64,000 nt of DNA from assembly GCF_007556775.1 (NCBI RefSeq), contig NZ_CP041742.1:124001-188000 (forward strand). Direction: 5' to 3'. The position numbers and the translations under genes were made by a program. Source of the stretch: Lysobacter lycopersici. Its GTDB lineage: Bacteria; Pseudomonadota; Gammaproteobacteria; Xanthomonadales; Xanthomonadaceae. Positions 37,884-46,370 of this stretch are shown here, piece by piece. Below the pieces are notes generated by a model. That model was not told the DNA's origin, made no database searches, and saw nothing but the letters and a program-made list of their open reading frames with translations. How positions within the stretch are numbered: position 1 is the first letter of the stretch; each line of letters begins with the position of its first letter.

Positions 37884-38501
37884 TCAGTGCCCGTTGGTGC
37901 CGGTGGCGGGAAGGGTGCCGCCGCCGATGCGCGGCTGCGAGATCCAGGGCGCGTCGGGCAGGCGCTCGCCGTAGGTTTCGCGCACCCAGGCGTAGCTGCA
38001 CAGCTCCTTCATCAGCATCGCCGCGCGCACGTCGTGCCCTTGTCCATCATGGGCGGGCATGACCCGCTGGCCGACTTCGCGGAAGCCGAAGCTGCCATGG
38101 AACAGCAGCGCCGGGTCGTTGCCCTGCTCGAGGAACACCTCGCAGGCCAAGTGCGGGTAGCGCAGTTCGGCGTGGCTCTGCACGTCGGCGTAGAACACGC
38201 GGCCGAGGCCACCGCCACGGCGGCGGCTGGCGACCACGATGCGGTCGATGTAGAGGAAACGCGGGTAGCGCTCGCGGAACCACGCGTAGTTGCCGCTGTC
38301 GTGCTCGGCGTCCGGGCCGAAGCCGACGAGGAAGCCGGCAATGCCCCCGTCGCGTTCGGCGACGCGGAAATATTCGGCGGTGCGGAAGAAGCGACGGAGG
38401 CGGTTCGCGTCCAGCGGGAGGATGGCGGGGCCGGCGGCGTTGTTGAGGGCGAGCACGGAATCCAGCTCGTGCTCTCGCACGTCGCGGACGACAATCGACA
38501 T
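37884..38501 (-). CDS. GNAT-family N-acetyltransferase
   Basis: A 205-residue protein with a GNAT core: the acetyl-CoA loop RRRGGGLGRVFYADV near residues 93-107 is preceded by the RFLYIDRIVVA beta-strand 4. GGAG seven bases before the ATG at 38501 supports that start over an upstream one at 38534. The gene abuts minC and probably heads the minCDE transcript. Substrate unknown; the C-terminal 30 residues extend past the usual fold. Confidence 0.82.
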   Translation of the reverse strand: MSIVVRDVREHELDSVLALNNAAGPAILPLDANRLRRFFRTAEYFRVAERDGGIAGFLVGFGPDAEHDSGNYAWFRERYPRFLYIDRIVVASRRRGGGLGRVFYADVQSHAELRYPHLACEVFLEQGNDPALLFHGSFGFREVGQRVMPAHDGQGHDVRAAMLMKELCSYAWVRETYGERLPDAPWISQPRIGGGTLPATGTNGH

Positions 38502-38640
38502 TCCTGACTCCGTTTTTCTGGTGGTCCCGGCCATCGTCGCGGCCGCCGCGGATTATCGCACGGCACCCCGCCGCGGGCGACCGCCGCGGCATGACTTCCG
38601 ATGCACTCGGCCGCAACGGGCTTGCGCCTAAGATGGCGGC

Positions 38641-39873
38641 ATGCTTGCGCGCCTCGACCATACCCGCCTGTTGCGCTACGCCGGCCTGTTCACCTGGGCG
38701 GTGGTGGCGCTGCCGCTGGTGTCGCTGTGGCTGCACCCGATCGAACCCTCGCTGGACCTTGGCGAGGAAGCGGCCGCGACCCCGGTGCGGATAGGCGTGG
38801 TCGCATGGTCGGCATACCTAGGTTTCGGCCTGATCTATGCGTGGCTGACCCGCGGGCTGGGTTCGCGCCGGGTAGGGCCGGTGAACTTGCTGCTGCTGAC
38901 GCTCCTGACCGGTTGCGCGGTGGCGATCAGCTACTACAGCGCCAGTGGCCTCGGCAGCATCCTGCTAATGGTGGTGGCCTGCGTATTGCCGTGGCTGTTG
39001 CCGCTGCCGCTCGGCATAGCGTGGTTGGTAGTGAGCCAATTCCTGGTGGTACCGGTGTACGTGCGCGGACTCGGCTTCACCTGGACCGATGCGCTGATGC
39101 AGTCGGTGCTGTATGCGGGTTTTTGCGTATTCGTATTCGTCACCAGCCTCGTCGCACGGCAACAGTCGCAAGCGCGCGAGGACCAGCGCCGGCTGAATGC
39201 GGAACTGCGCGCCACCCGCGCGTTGCTGGCGGAAAGCGCGCGGGTGAACGAGCGCACCCGCATCTCGCGCGAACTGCACGACCTGCTCGGCCACCACCTG
39301 ACCGCGTTGAGCCTGAACCTGGAAGTCGCCGGGCACCTGGTACGGGGCACCGCGCAGGAACACGTGAACCAGGCGCACACCCTGGCGCGGCTGCTGCTCA
39401 GCGACGTGCGCGAGGCGGTCAGCCGGCTGCGCGACGACGACGCCATCGACATGGCGGCGACCCTGCTGCCGCTGGCCGATAACGTGCCGGGGTTGCGGAT
39501 CGACATGCACATGCCCGAACCGTTCCTGCTCGACGACCCCGAGCGCGCGCACGTACTGCTGCGCTGCACGCAGGAAATCATCACCAACGCGGTTCGCCAC
39601 GCCCAGGCTTCGGTCCTCGAGCTCGATTACCGGGTCGAAAACGGCGTCGTCCGGCTGCGCGCACGCGACGACGGCCGTGGCGCGCAGGGCGCGGCCATGG
39701 CCGGCAACGGCCTGCGCGGCATCCGCGAGCGGCTCGACGGCTACGGCGGGCGGCTGGACATCGATCCGGCGCCAGCGCGCGGCTTCGCCCTCGATCTGTC
39801 GCTGCCGCTGCAGGCGGACGCGGCGGCGGTGGCCGCCGTGGTGCCCGGCGAACGCGTGGCGGCGACCGGATGA
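38641..39873 (+). CDS. Sensor histidine kinase, HisKA_3 (NarL-partner) type
   Basis: A 410-residue kinase with five or six N-terminal membrane segments (about residues 10-175) and no large periplasmic domain, like DesK-type sensors of the membrane itself. A coiled segment (RQQSQAREDQRRLNAEL) leads to the phosphoacceptor RELHDLLGHHL (His213). The ATPase domain has NAVRHAQA and GNGLRGIRERL. It pairs with the LuxR-type regulator 55 bases downstream. Confidence 0.92.
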   Translation: MLARLDHTRLLRYAGLFTWAVVALPLVSLWLHPIEPSLDLGEEAAATPVRIGVVAWSAYLGFGLIYAWLTRGLGSRRVGPVNLLLLTLLTGCAVAISYYSASGLGSILLMVVACVLPWLLPLPLGIAWLVVSQFLVVPVYVRGLGFTWTDALMQSVLYAGFCVFVFVTSLVARQQSQAREDQRRLNAELRATRALLAESARVNERTRISRELHDLLGHHLTALSLNLEVAGHLVRGTAQEHVNQAHTLARLLLSDVREAVSRLRDDDAIDMAATLLPLADNVPGLRIDMHMPEPFLLDDPERAHVLLRCTQEIITNAVRHAQASVLELDYRVENGVVRLRARDDGRGAQGAAMAGNGLRGIRERLDGYGGRLDIDPAPARGFALDLSLPLQADAAAVAAVVPGERVAATG

Positions 39874-39928
39874 ACCGCGTCCTGTCCCGCCGGCATTCCT
39901 CTCCCCATTCCCCGCAACGGGAGGTTCC

Positions 39929-40570
39929 ATGATCCGTGTCTTCCTCGTGGACGACCAGACGCTGGTCCGGCAGGGCATCCGCTCGCTGCTGGCGCTGGCC
40001 GAAGGCATCGAAGTGGTGGCCGAAGCCGGAGACGGGCGCCAGGCAGTGGAGCAGATCCCGCTGGTCCGCCCCGACGTGGTGCTGATGGACATGCGCATGC
40101 CGGCGATGTCCGGGCTGGAGGCGCTGCAGACCTTGGCGCGCATCCAGCAGTTGCCGCCGACCATCATCCTGACCACCTTCGACGATGACCAGCTGGTGCT
40201 GGCCGGGATCAAGGCCGGCGCCAAGGGCTACCTGCTCAAGGACGTGTCGCTGGAGCAACTGGTCGGTGCGATCGAGACCGTCGCCGAAGGCGGTTCGCTG
40301 GTGCAGCCGGCGGTGACCCAGCGCCTGCTCTCGGGGCTGGAACACATGCGCAATGATTTCGTCAGCCTCGATCGCCCGGATCCGCTGACCGAACGCGAGA
40401 CCGAAATCCTGCGGCTGATGGCCGGCGGATTTTCGAACAAGGAAATCGCCAACTCGCTGGGCGTGGCCGAAGGCACCATCAAGAACCACGTTTCCAACAT
40501 CCTGAGCAAACTCGGCGTCCGAGATCGCACCCGCGCCGTGCTCAAGGCCTTCGAGTTGCAGTTGGTCTGA
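39929..40570 (+). CDS. NarL/LuxR-family response regulator
   Basis: A 213-residue regulator. The receiver has Asp8-Asp9, phosphorylated Asp54 (VLMDMRMP), Thr83 and Lys104. The LuxR-type helix-turn-helix is at about 148-205 (LTERETEILRLMAGG, FSNKEIANSLGVAEGTIKNH). GGGAGG precedes the ATG. It forms a DesK/DesR-like pair with the kinase upstream. Its last 66 bases are repeated in degenerate form 116 bases downstream. Confidence 0.94.
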   Translation: MIRVFLVDDQTLVRQGIRSLLALAEGIEVVAEAGDGRQAVEQIPLVRPDVVLMDMRMPAMSGLEALQTLARIQQLPPTIILTTFDDDQLVLAGIKAGAKGYLLKDVSLEQLVGAIETVAEGGSLVQPAVTQRLLSGLEHMRNDFVSLDRPDPLTERETEILRLMAGGFSNKEIANSLGVAEGTIKNHVSNILSKLGVRDRTRAVLKAFELQLV

Positions 40571-40584
40571 ACGACCGGATGTCC

Positions 40585-40610
40585 GGCCGCTGTGCTGCAT
40601 CGCAGCGGCC
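40585..40610 (+). terminator. Hairpin after the response regulator gene
   Basis: GGCCGCTG / CAGCGGCC pair perfectly over 8 bp around a 10-base loop, starting 15 bases after the stop. There is no T run, so Rho-independent termination would be weak. Confidence 0.45.
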
Positions 40611-40620
40611 GCTCACCCCG

Positions 40621-40686
40621 AGCAAACTCGGTGTCCGCGATTGCATCCGCGCCGTGCTCTAGGCCTTCGAACCGCAACCGGCCTGA
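40621..40686 (+). pseudogene. Degenerate copy of the response regulator 3' end
   Basis: These 66 bases align without gaps to the last 66 bases of the NarL-type gene (40505-40570), 54 of 66 identical by eye, including the terminal TGA. The frame would read SKLGVRDCIRAVL, then an internal TAG, then AFEPQPA. It is therefore a non-functional remnant of a tandem duplication or of a second, paralogous regulator gene. Confidence 0.8.
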
Positions 40687-40760
40687 TCCGGGCGGTCGGC
40701 CCCGCCACTGCGACCGGCCCGGCCGGCTTCGATCGGTTCCCGTCGGGCGGCGGGAATTGC

Positions 40761-40766
40761 TAGGAT
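40761..40766 (+). promoter_or_regulatory. Candidate -10 box for the SRPBCC-like gene
   Basis: TAGGAT lies 46 bases before the ATG at 40813. No clear -35. Confidence 0.25.
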
Positions 40767-40812
40767 TGCGGGTCTGCACCCCGGTACGGCCGTGGTCCCT
40801 GGAGAATCCTGA

Positions 40813-41949
40813 ATGCTGACCCGTTTGATCGAGATCCTGATTTCGCTGGCGATCGTGGCCGTGCTGTTCGTGCTCGTCAGCCTGGTGCTCCCGTCCCATC
40901 GCCATCTGAGCAAGGACATCGAGACCAATCGCAAGCTGACCACCGTTTACGACACCCTGAACAGCCTGAAGCGGTTCAAGGACTGGAACGTGGTGCCGCT
41001 GCGCGACCCGCGCATGGCGCTGAAGCTGTCCGGCCCCGAGTCGGGCAACGGCGCGCGCCTCGACTACGACTCGGACAAGCCGAACCCGGGCCAGGGCAGT
41101 TGGCAGATCGTCGCCAGCACGCCCGGCGAGAGCGTGACCTATGCGCTGACCAACCCCGAGCGCGGCAGCGACAAGAAGATGACCTTCAAGCTCGAGCCGA
41201 CCGGTCGCGGCGGGCGCAACGTCAAGATCACCCAGACCTACGACGTCGACTACGGTTGGGACCTGCTCGGCCGTTACGCCGGGCTGTACGTCGGCCGCCA
41301 TGTCGGCGACGACATGAAGCTCGGCCTCGAGCGCCTGTCGAACATGCTGGCCTCGGTGCCGAACGTCGATTACAGCAACATCCAGGGCATGTCCGAGATC
41401 CATGTCGCCGACGTTCCGGCGATGAACCTGCTGGTCGTGAGCGCCGGCTCCATCGATCGCGATGACGACAAGCTGCAGGCTTCGATGCGTTCCAACATGG
41501 AATGGATCAACCGCAACCTCGCCGCGAACGGCCTGAGCGCCGCCGGCCCGATGCGCATCATCACCAGCGAAATGGGCCGCGAGAACTACACCTTCGACGT
41601 GGCCGTGCCGGTACGCAAGGGAGGCGCATCGACCGCCAAGGCCGACGACAAGTCCGCCCCCGCCGCGGCGACCCCGGCCCCGGCTCCGGTCGTGGCCAGC
41701 GCCGGGCCGCTCACCGGCCTCAAGCTCACTGGTCCGGTGAAGTACGTGCAGGTGCCGGCCGGGCGCGCGGTGACCGCGACCTACACCGGTTACTGGGCCG
41801 GGCTCGAAACCGTGCACAACGCGCTGCGTGCCTGGGCGATGACGAATGGCTACGAGCCGACCGACCGGCCGTACGATGCCTACACGGGCGGCATCGACAA
41901 TGCTTTCACCGAGAACGGCAAGTACGAAGCCTACTGGGGCCTGAAGTAA
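40813..41949 (+). CDS. Membrane-anchored SRPBCC/GyrI-like protein of unknown function
   Basis: A 378-residue protein with one N-terminal membrane helix (residues about 5-27) and no lipobox. Residues 30-170 look like an SRPBCC (polyketide cyclase-like) domain: the KDIETNRKLTTVYDTLNSLK and FKDWNVVPL start and the LGRYAGLYVGRHVGDDMK end of such folds are seen. A later part, with ADVPAMNLLVVSAG and a C-terminal TYTGYWAGLETVHNALRAW segment, recalls GyrI-like effector-binding domains. An Ala/Pro-rich linker lies between (about 272-296). GGAGA precedes the ATG. No substrate can be named. Confidence 0.78.
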   Translation: MLTRLIEILISLAIVAVLFVLVSLVLPSHRHLSKDIETNRKLTTVYDTLNSLKRFKDWNVVPLRDPRMALKLSGPESGNGARLDYDSDKPNPGQGSWQIVASTPGESVTYALTNPERGSDKKMTFKLEPTGRGGRNVKITQTYDVDYGWDLLGRYAGLYVGRHVGDDMKLGLERLSNMLASVPNVDYSNIQGMSEIHVADVPAMNLLVVSAGSIDRDDDKLQASMRSNMEWINRNLAANGLSAAGPMRIITSEMGRENYTFDVAVPVRKGGASTAKADDKSAPAAATPAPAPVVASAGPLTGLKLTGPVKYVQVPAGRAVTATYTGYWAGLETVHNALRAWAMTNGYEPTDRPYDAYTGGIDNAFTENGKYEAYWGLK

Positions 41950-41983
41950 TCGAAGCCATGCGCCTCCGCGCAACCGCTCCGAC

Positions 41984-42014
41984 GAACGCCGCGCATGTCG
42001 CGGCGTTCGCTTTT
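41984..42014 (+). terminator. Rho-independent terminator
   Basis: A perfect 10-bp stem GAACGCCGCG / CGCGGCGTTC with a 5-base loop is followed by GCTTTT, 35 bases after the SRPBCC-like gene. Confidence 0.88.
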
Positions 42015-42037
42015 GCGCCGCGGGAAACGTCGCGGTG

Positions 42038-42382
42038 ATGCGTGCGTTTGCCGCCGTTGGCGCATGGCTATGCGCGACCGCGGTCGCAACGTCGGCCTAC
42101 GCCGCGCATGCGGTCGAAGGCGCGCAGCAGGCGCGGTTGCAGACCGCGGCGTTGTTCGCGTTCGGGCATGGTCTTGCGCTGGTGGTGCTCGCGCCCCGCG
42201 TCGCGTCGCGGGCAATGCGGATCGGCCTGGTTGCGTTGCTGGCCGGCGTGCTGCTGTTTTCGGGTAGCCTCGCGGCGGAAGCGCTGTCCGGGGTGCGCCC
42301 GCGCCTGGCGCCGTTCGGCGGCACGCTGCTGATCGCCGGCTGGCTGCTGCTCGGCGCGGCGATGCTGAAAAAGGAAAAATGA
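42038..42382 (+). CDS. DUF423 family membrane protein
   Basis: A 114-residue protein with four hydrophobic segments and the DUF423 pattern: AYAAHAVEGAQQARLQTA near the N terminus (family form: GAFGAH...), HGLALVVLA, LLFSGSLAAEAL and PFGGTLLIAGWLLL. The start may be ATG 42038 or the GTG immediately before it. The role is unknown. Its TGA overlaps the ATG of the next gene (ATGA), implying coupling. Confidence 0.85.
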   Translation: MRAFAAVGAWLCATAVATSAYAAHAVEGAQQARLQTAALFAFGHGLALVVLAPRVASRAMRIGLVALLAGVLLFSGSLAAEALSGVRPRLAPFGGTLLIAGWLLLGAAMLKKEK

Positions 42383-43056
42383 CGATGCCCCGGCATGCAC
42401 GCGGGTTCGACACCGAAGCCGCCACCAAGCATCTTTCGAAGGATCGTCGCTTCGCGCCATGGCTGAAGAAGCTGCCGGTGATCGAAGCCGATCCGCGCTG
42501 GAAGAAACCGTTCGACCCGGTCGATGCACTGGCGCGCGCGATCCTCTACCAGCAGCTCAGCGGCAAGGCCGCGGCGACGATCGTAGGCCGGGTCGAAACG
42601 GCGATCGCCAGCGATCGCTTCCATTGCGACACGCTCGCGCGCTGCGACGACGCGGCGATCCGCGCCTGCGGCGTGTCCGGCAACAAGCTGCTGGCGCTGC
42701 GCGACCTCGCGTTGCGCGAACAACGCGGCGAAATCCCGACGCTCAGGCAGATGGCGACGCTGGACAACGACGCGATCATTGCCGCGCTGGTGCCGATCCG
42801 CGGCATCGGCCGCTGGACGGTGGAGATGATGCTGATGTTCCGCCTCGGCCGCCCGGACGTGCTGCCGGTCGACGATCTCGGCATCCGCAAGGGCGTGCAG
42901 GTGCTGGACAAGCTCGAGGAAATGCCGACGCCGAAGGAACTGCTGGCGCGCGGCGAGCGCTGGGCGCCGTTCCGCAGCTACGCCAGCTTTTATCTGTGGC
43001 GCATCGCCGATGCGGGCGTGCAGGCGAAGACGCCGACCAAGCGTTCGCAGGATTGA
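42379..43056 (+). CDS. DNA-3-methyladenine glycosylase II, AlkA-like (HhH-GPD)
   Basis: A 225-residue base-excision enzyme. It has the ILYQQLSGKAA segment, the helix-hairpin-helix VPIRGIGRWTVEMML and the catalytic aspartate in VLPVDDLGIRKG, the hallmarks of the short AlkA/MAG type that removes alkylated purines. It lacks the N-terminal domain of E. coli AlkA, as many single-domain relatives do. Start codon overlaps the DUF423 stop. Confidence 0.93.
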   Translation: MTMPRHARGFDTEAATKHLSKDRRFAPWLKKLPVIEADPRWKKPFDPVDALARAILYQQLSGKAAATIVGRVETAIASDRFHCDTLARCDDAAIRACGVSGNKLLALRDLALREQRGEIPTLRQMATLDNDAIIAALVPIRGIGRWTVEMMLMFRLGRPDVLPVDDLGIRKGVQVLDKLEEMPTPKELLARGERWAPFRSYASFYLWRIADAGVQAKTPTKRSQD

Positions 43057-43075
43057 GGATCTTGCTGTTGTTTTC

Positions 43076-43211
43076 CGTCATCCCGGCGAAAGCCGGGATC
43101 CAGCCTTTGTCGTCATTCCAGCGCAAGCTGGAATCCATGTTGTTCTTGTTGTTGATTCTCGATCATCAAGACAAGATCAAAATGGGTCCCGGCTTTCGCC
43201 GGGATGACGAG
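43076..43211. repeat. Compound REP element (GTCATCCCGGC type)
   Basis: The outer arms CGTCATCCCGGCGAAAGCCG and GGCTTTCGCCGGGATGACG are inverted copies, with an additional inner arm GTCATTCCAGCGCAAGCTGG at 43112-43131. The element fills the whole gap between the convergent AlkA-like and VanY-like genes. Confidence 0.9.
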
Positions 43212-43213
43212 CA

Positions 43214-44029
43214 TCAAACGGTGTGGTGCCAATGCCACGGCTCGTACACGATGCCGTGCGGGTTGTCGCGCGGATAGCTCATGGCGAAACCGTATCCACC
43301 GGCATTCGCCCGCAGCCACGCGAAAGCCGGGGTTTTTTCGAACGATTCCTCCGCTGGCGGTTCACCGGGCGTGCCGATGTCGAGCGCGGTGCCGGCATGG
43401 TGTTCGCTGAAACCGGGCGCGGCGTTCACCGCGAGGATCTCGTCGACGGCCTCCCCGCGCGCGAGCTTGCGTTCGAAGATGCCGAGTTGGTAGTCGTGGC
43501 TGCGGTAGCCGGAAATCGCCTCGAGCACCACGTCGTCGCGCAACGCGGCTTCGCGCAGGTGCGTCCATGCGCGCATGGACGGTGCGAGCAGCCACAGCGG
43601 GCGGCGCCAGCGGTCGAAGCCGGCGAAGGCCAGCCATTCGGGTTCCGGCACGAGCGCGAGTCCGCTGCGTTGCGCGTATGCATCGGCATCGAGGCCGAGC
43701 GAGTCCAGGCGTTCGTACAGGCGCGACAGCGGCAGGGTGGCGACGTCGTGCCCGATGCCGGCGCGCCGTTCCTCGCCGTGCACGCGCGAAGCATCGAGCG
43801 CATCCAGTGCGGCGTCGAGCCCGGGCTCGGACTTGAGGCGGGGCACCAACGGCATGAGTCCATCGCGTGAATCCGCGGCGAGGTAGCGGCCGTCGCGCTT
43901 GCGCCGCAGCACGGTGTCCGCGCGCGACAGCACGCGTGCATCGTGGTTGCTGCGCGCGCGCAGCAGCGACGCCGGCCAGAGTTCGATCTCGGGCGTATTG
44001 ACCAGCCGCGATGCGGGGCGCCTGCGCAT
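43214..44029 (-). CDS. D-alanyl-D-alanine carboxypeptidase, VanY (M15B) type
   Basis: A 271-residue protein whose C-terminal half is a VanY domain: ISGYRSHDYQLGIF, the zinc-binding SEHHAGTALDIG (His and Asp) and YEPWHWHH (catalytic Glu and ligand His). The N-terminal half is unfamiliar and there is no clear signal peptide, unusual for a peptidoglycan-trimming enzyme. It is the last gene of a reverse-strand run that starts at the SPFH gene, and its stop adjoins a REP element. Confidence 0.88.
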   Translation of the reverse strand: MRRRPASRLVNTPEIELWPASLLRARSNHDARVLSRADTVLRRKRDGRYLAADSRDGLMPLVPRLKSEPGLDAALDALDASRVHGEERRAGIGHDVATLPLSRLYERLDSLGLDADAYAQRSGLALVPEPEWLAFAGFDRWRRPLWLLAPSMRAWTHLREAALRDDVVLEAISGYRSHDYQLGIFERKLARGEAVDEILAVNAAPGFSEHHAGTALDIGTPGEPPAEESFEKTPAFAWLRANAGGYGFAMSYPRDNPHGIVYEPWHWHHTV

Positions 44030-44038
44030 GCGCGCAGC

Positions 44039-44632
44039 TTAGCGCGTCGGCGAAGCCAGTTCGCGCAGGCGTTCCAGCAATCGTTGCGGGTCGCGCGGCT
44101 GCAGCAGCAGGTCGAAGCCGCGCGTGGTCGGCAGCCACAGCAGGCGTTCGCCGTCGCTGGCCGCGACGAAGGCCTTGTGCCAGTTGCGCAGGCGGAACCA
44201 GCCGCTGCGGAAGCCGGGCAGGGCATAGCCGTTGCTTTTCAGCAACGGGCGCAATTCCGGATGTTCGTCGAGGCGCACGACGCGCGCAGCATCGAGCTTC
44301 ATGTCCGGGAATGCGATGCGCTGCTTGTAGAACGTGGTGGCGACTTCGATGCCGCCGGCATCGAGCAGCAGGCGATGGCGTTTCAGCATCCGGTCGAGGA
44401 ACAGGGCGATGGCACCGGTCACGAGCGCCACCACCAGCGTCGCGATCAAGGCATCGGCGCCGCGATTGCCGATTCCCCACCATGATTCGCCGGTGAGGGC
44501 GTGGCCCATCGCCACGCCAACCATCGTCACCAGCACGGGTGCGCCGATGGTGATCGCGAACAAATACGCACGACTGCGACTGCTGGCCGGAACCAGCTGC
44601 AACGCGGAATCGTTGCCGGAATCCTTGCGCAT
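44039..44632 (-). CDS. Two-helix membrane protein with PH-like domain
   Basis: A 197-residue protein with two membrane segments (about residues 22-45 and 58-78) followed by a cytosolic part that starts HRLLLDAGGIEVATTFYKQRI and reads like a bacterial PH domain (YKQRIAFPDM strand, closing helix RDPQRLLERLREL). Start at ATG 44632, without a good Shine-Dalgarno site, 10 bases after the stop of the small membrane protein gene. Function unknown. Confidence 0.68.
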   Translation of the reverse strand: MRKDSGNDSALQLVPASSRSRAYLFAITIGAPVLVTMVGVAMGHALTGESWWGIGNRGADALIATLVVALVTGAIALFLDRMLKRHRLLLDAGGIEVATTFYKQRIAFPDMKLDAARVVRLDEHPELRPLLKSNGYALPGFRSGWFRLRNWHKAFVAASDGERLLWLPTTRGFDLLLQPRDPQRLLERLRELASPTR

Positions 44633-44642
44633 GGTCGTCGGT

Positions 44643-44834
44643 TCAGCGCGCACGCCAGCCCCAGAACGCCAACAGGGCGGCCACGACGCACGCGACCCAT
44701 GATGCCACGGATGGCACAATCCATTCGCCGATTGCGATGGTGGTGCCACTGATCACGCGCCACGCATGTAGCGCGGAAACAATGAAGAAAATCAGAGCAG
44801 AAACGCGGGTGTAGCTGCGGGTGGATGCGTTCAT
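44643..44834 (-). CDS. Small two-helix membrane protein
   Basis: A 63-residue protein with two hydrophobic segments (about 12-28 and 38-58), the second containing VASWVACVVAALLAFWGW. The ATG at 44834 has an excellent GAGGAGGAA site, which is the best evidence that this short frame is real. It lies between the hydrolase and the PH-like gene on the same strand. No family recognised. Confidence 0.7.
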   Translation of the reverse strand: MNASTRSYTRVSALIFFIVSALHAWRVISGTTIAIGEWIVPSVASWVACVVAALLAFWGWRAR

Positions 44835-44862
44835 GGCGTTCCTCCTCGATGCGTATATCGCT

Positions 44863-46191
44863 TCAGTGCGCCTTGATCCAGGCCGCGGTGTCGTCGATCA
44901 GCCGCTGGTCGACGTGGCCCGGCGTGCCGTATTCGGCGAGGCTGCCTTCGCCCTCGCCGGCGATGCCGAGGTGGTTGAGCTCGTCATACAGCTTGAACGT
45001 CACCTTCGGGTCGTCGTGGAACGCGGCTTTCCAGTTTTGCCAGTCGGCATCCACCACCTGGATGTCGCGCGCGCCCTGCAGTACCAGCATCGGCAGCGCG
45101 TCGGTTTCGGCTTCCTTCACCGGATCGAGCGCATCGACGCTGCGCCAGTAGCCGACCGGCTGGCCGAGAATGGATTTCGTCGCCGGATCGGTTTTCGGAT
45201 CGCGGACGAGACGCACCTGTTCGACCAGGGCATTGATCGCATCACGTTCGGCATCGCTGGTCTTGCCGTCGTCCAGCACCGCGAGCCGTCGGTTCTGTTC
45301 GATCACGATGTCGAGCAACGAACGCGAGGGCGCGGCCATCAGCACCAGTCCGGCCACATGGCCGGATTTCGCGGCGATGCGCGGCGCCATCATCCCGCCC
45401 TGGCTGTGGCCGAGCACGAACACGCGCGCCGGATCGATGCCGGGCGCCTTGCACAACGCGGCCACCGCGAGCACGGCGTCATTGGTGGTTTCGTCGTCGA
45501 CGCCGAAATCTCCGCTGGCGAAATCCTGCGGTCGTGCGTGCGTGCGTTTCTCGTAGCGCAGCACGGCGATACCCTGCGCGGCGAGGCCGCGCGCGATGTC
45601 GAGGAAGGGCTTGTTCGCGCCGATGGTTTCGTCGCGATCCTGCGGGCCGGAGCCGTGCACGAGCACGACAGCGGGGAACGGTCCATCGCCATTGGGCATC
45701 GCCAGCGTACCGGGCAGGGCGCGTTCGCCTTCGCCGACGCTGAAGTCGGTTTCGTGGAAGTCCGCATCCGCGGCCACCGCCGGTGCGGGCGGTGGTGGCG
45801 CTGGCTGGATCAGGAAACCGACGATCTTGCCGTCATCCCCCACCGCGACCTTCGCCACCAGCTCGCCCTTGGCGTAGTGCAACGGGATCGTCGCCAGTTG
45901 CGCGCCGTTCGCCGATTCGACCACGGGTTCGCCGCGGCCTTTCGCTTCGCCGGCCTGTGCGGGCAGCGATTCCCACACCGCCTGCAGCTTGTCGACCGGA
46001 ACCGCGGCGGCCATGTCGGCGCCGAACATCGCTTCGGCCTGTGCGTATTCGCCGGAGTCCATGTGCGCGAGCAATTGCCGCGCGGTGGCTGCCGCATCCG
46101 GCCGCTTCGCTTCGCCCTCCTGCGCGGCCGCGGCCAGCGGAACCAGCATCGCCAGCGCCAGCAGCACCGACTTCATCCGTTCATTCGCCAT
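44863..46191 (-). CDS. Exported alpha/beta hydrolase with N-terminal DUF3887-like domain
   Basis: A 442-residue protein with a signal peptide (MKSVLLALAMLVPLAAAAQ). Residues about 30-125 resemble DUF3887 (RQLLAHMDSGEYAQAEAMF ... VWESLPAQAGEAKG), and the rest is an alpha/beta hydrolase with the oxyanion region VVLVHGSGPQDRDET, the nucleophile elbow LGHSQGG and a late DELNHLG histidine. The ATG at 46191 has AAGGAGAA and overlaps the preceding ribbon-helix-helix gene by 11 bases. Likely a periplasmic esterase or peptidase of unknown substrate. Confidence 0.9.
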   Translation of the reverse strand: MANERMKSVLLALAMLVPLAAAAQEGEAKRPDAAATARQLLAHMDSGEYAQAEAMFGADMAAAVPVDKLQAVWESLPAQAGEAKGRGEPVVESANGAQLATIPLHYAKGELVAKVAVGDDGKIVGFLIQPAPPPPAPAVAADADFHETDFSVGEGERALPGTLAMPNGDGPFPAVVLVHGSGPQDRDETIGANKPFLDIARGLAAQGIAVLRYEKRTHARPQDFASGDFGVDDETTNDAVLAVAALCKAPGIDPARVFVLGHSQGGMMAPRIAAKSGHVAGLVLMAAPSRSLLDIVIEQNRRLAVLDDGKTSDAERDAINALVEQVRLVRDPKTDPATKSILGQPVGYWRSVDALDPVKEAETDALPMLVLQGARDIQVVDADWQNWKAAFHDDPKVTFKLYDELNHLGIAGEGEGSLAEYGTPGHVDQRLIDDTAAWIKAH

Positions 46192-46363
46192 CGTCTTCTC
46201 CTTCGCTTGCGGGCGATTTCAACCGTCCGGCCTTGCGCAGCGCCTCGCGCAGCGCGTATTCGATCTGCGCGTTGAGGCTGCGCAACTCGTCGTCGGCCCA
46301 GCGCTGCGCCGCGGCCAGGACCTCGGCGTTGATGCGCAGCGGATAGGCCTTTTTCTCCGCCAT
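46181..46363 (-). CDS. Ribbon-helix-helix (Arc-like) DNA-binding protein
   Basis: A 60-residue protein: [20 protein letters not shown] then [20 protein letters not shown], the strand-helix-helix of the MetJ/Arc fold, and an acidic tail. It starts 7 bases after the SPFH gene stop and overlaps the hydrolase start, so the three genes form one operon. It could act on the palindrome at 47290-47308. It may equally be an antitoxin-like orphan; no toxin gene is adjacent. Confidence 0.82.
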   Translation of the reverse strand: MAEKKAYPLRINAEVLAAAQRWADDELRSLNAQIEYALREALRKAGRLKSPASEGEDDGE

Positions 46364-46370
46364 GGCGCGG

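Noticed and set aside
43076-43211. A CRISPR-like or tRNA-like element
   Set aside because: The repeats are inverted, not regularly spaced direct repeats, and no cloverleaf is formed; it is a REP-type palindrome.
46181-46363. Toxin-antitoxin pair with the Arc-like protein as antitoxin
   Set aside because: No toxin-sized partner is adjacent: the neighbours are an SPFH protein and a signal-peptide hydrolase.
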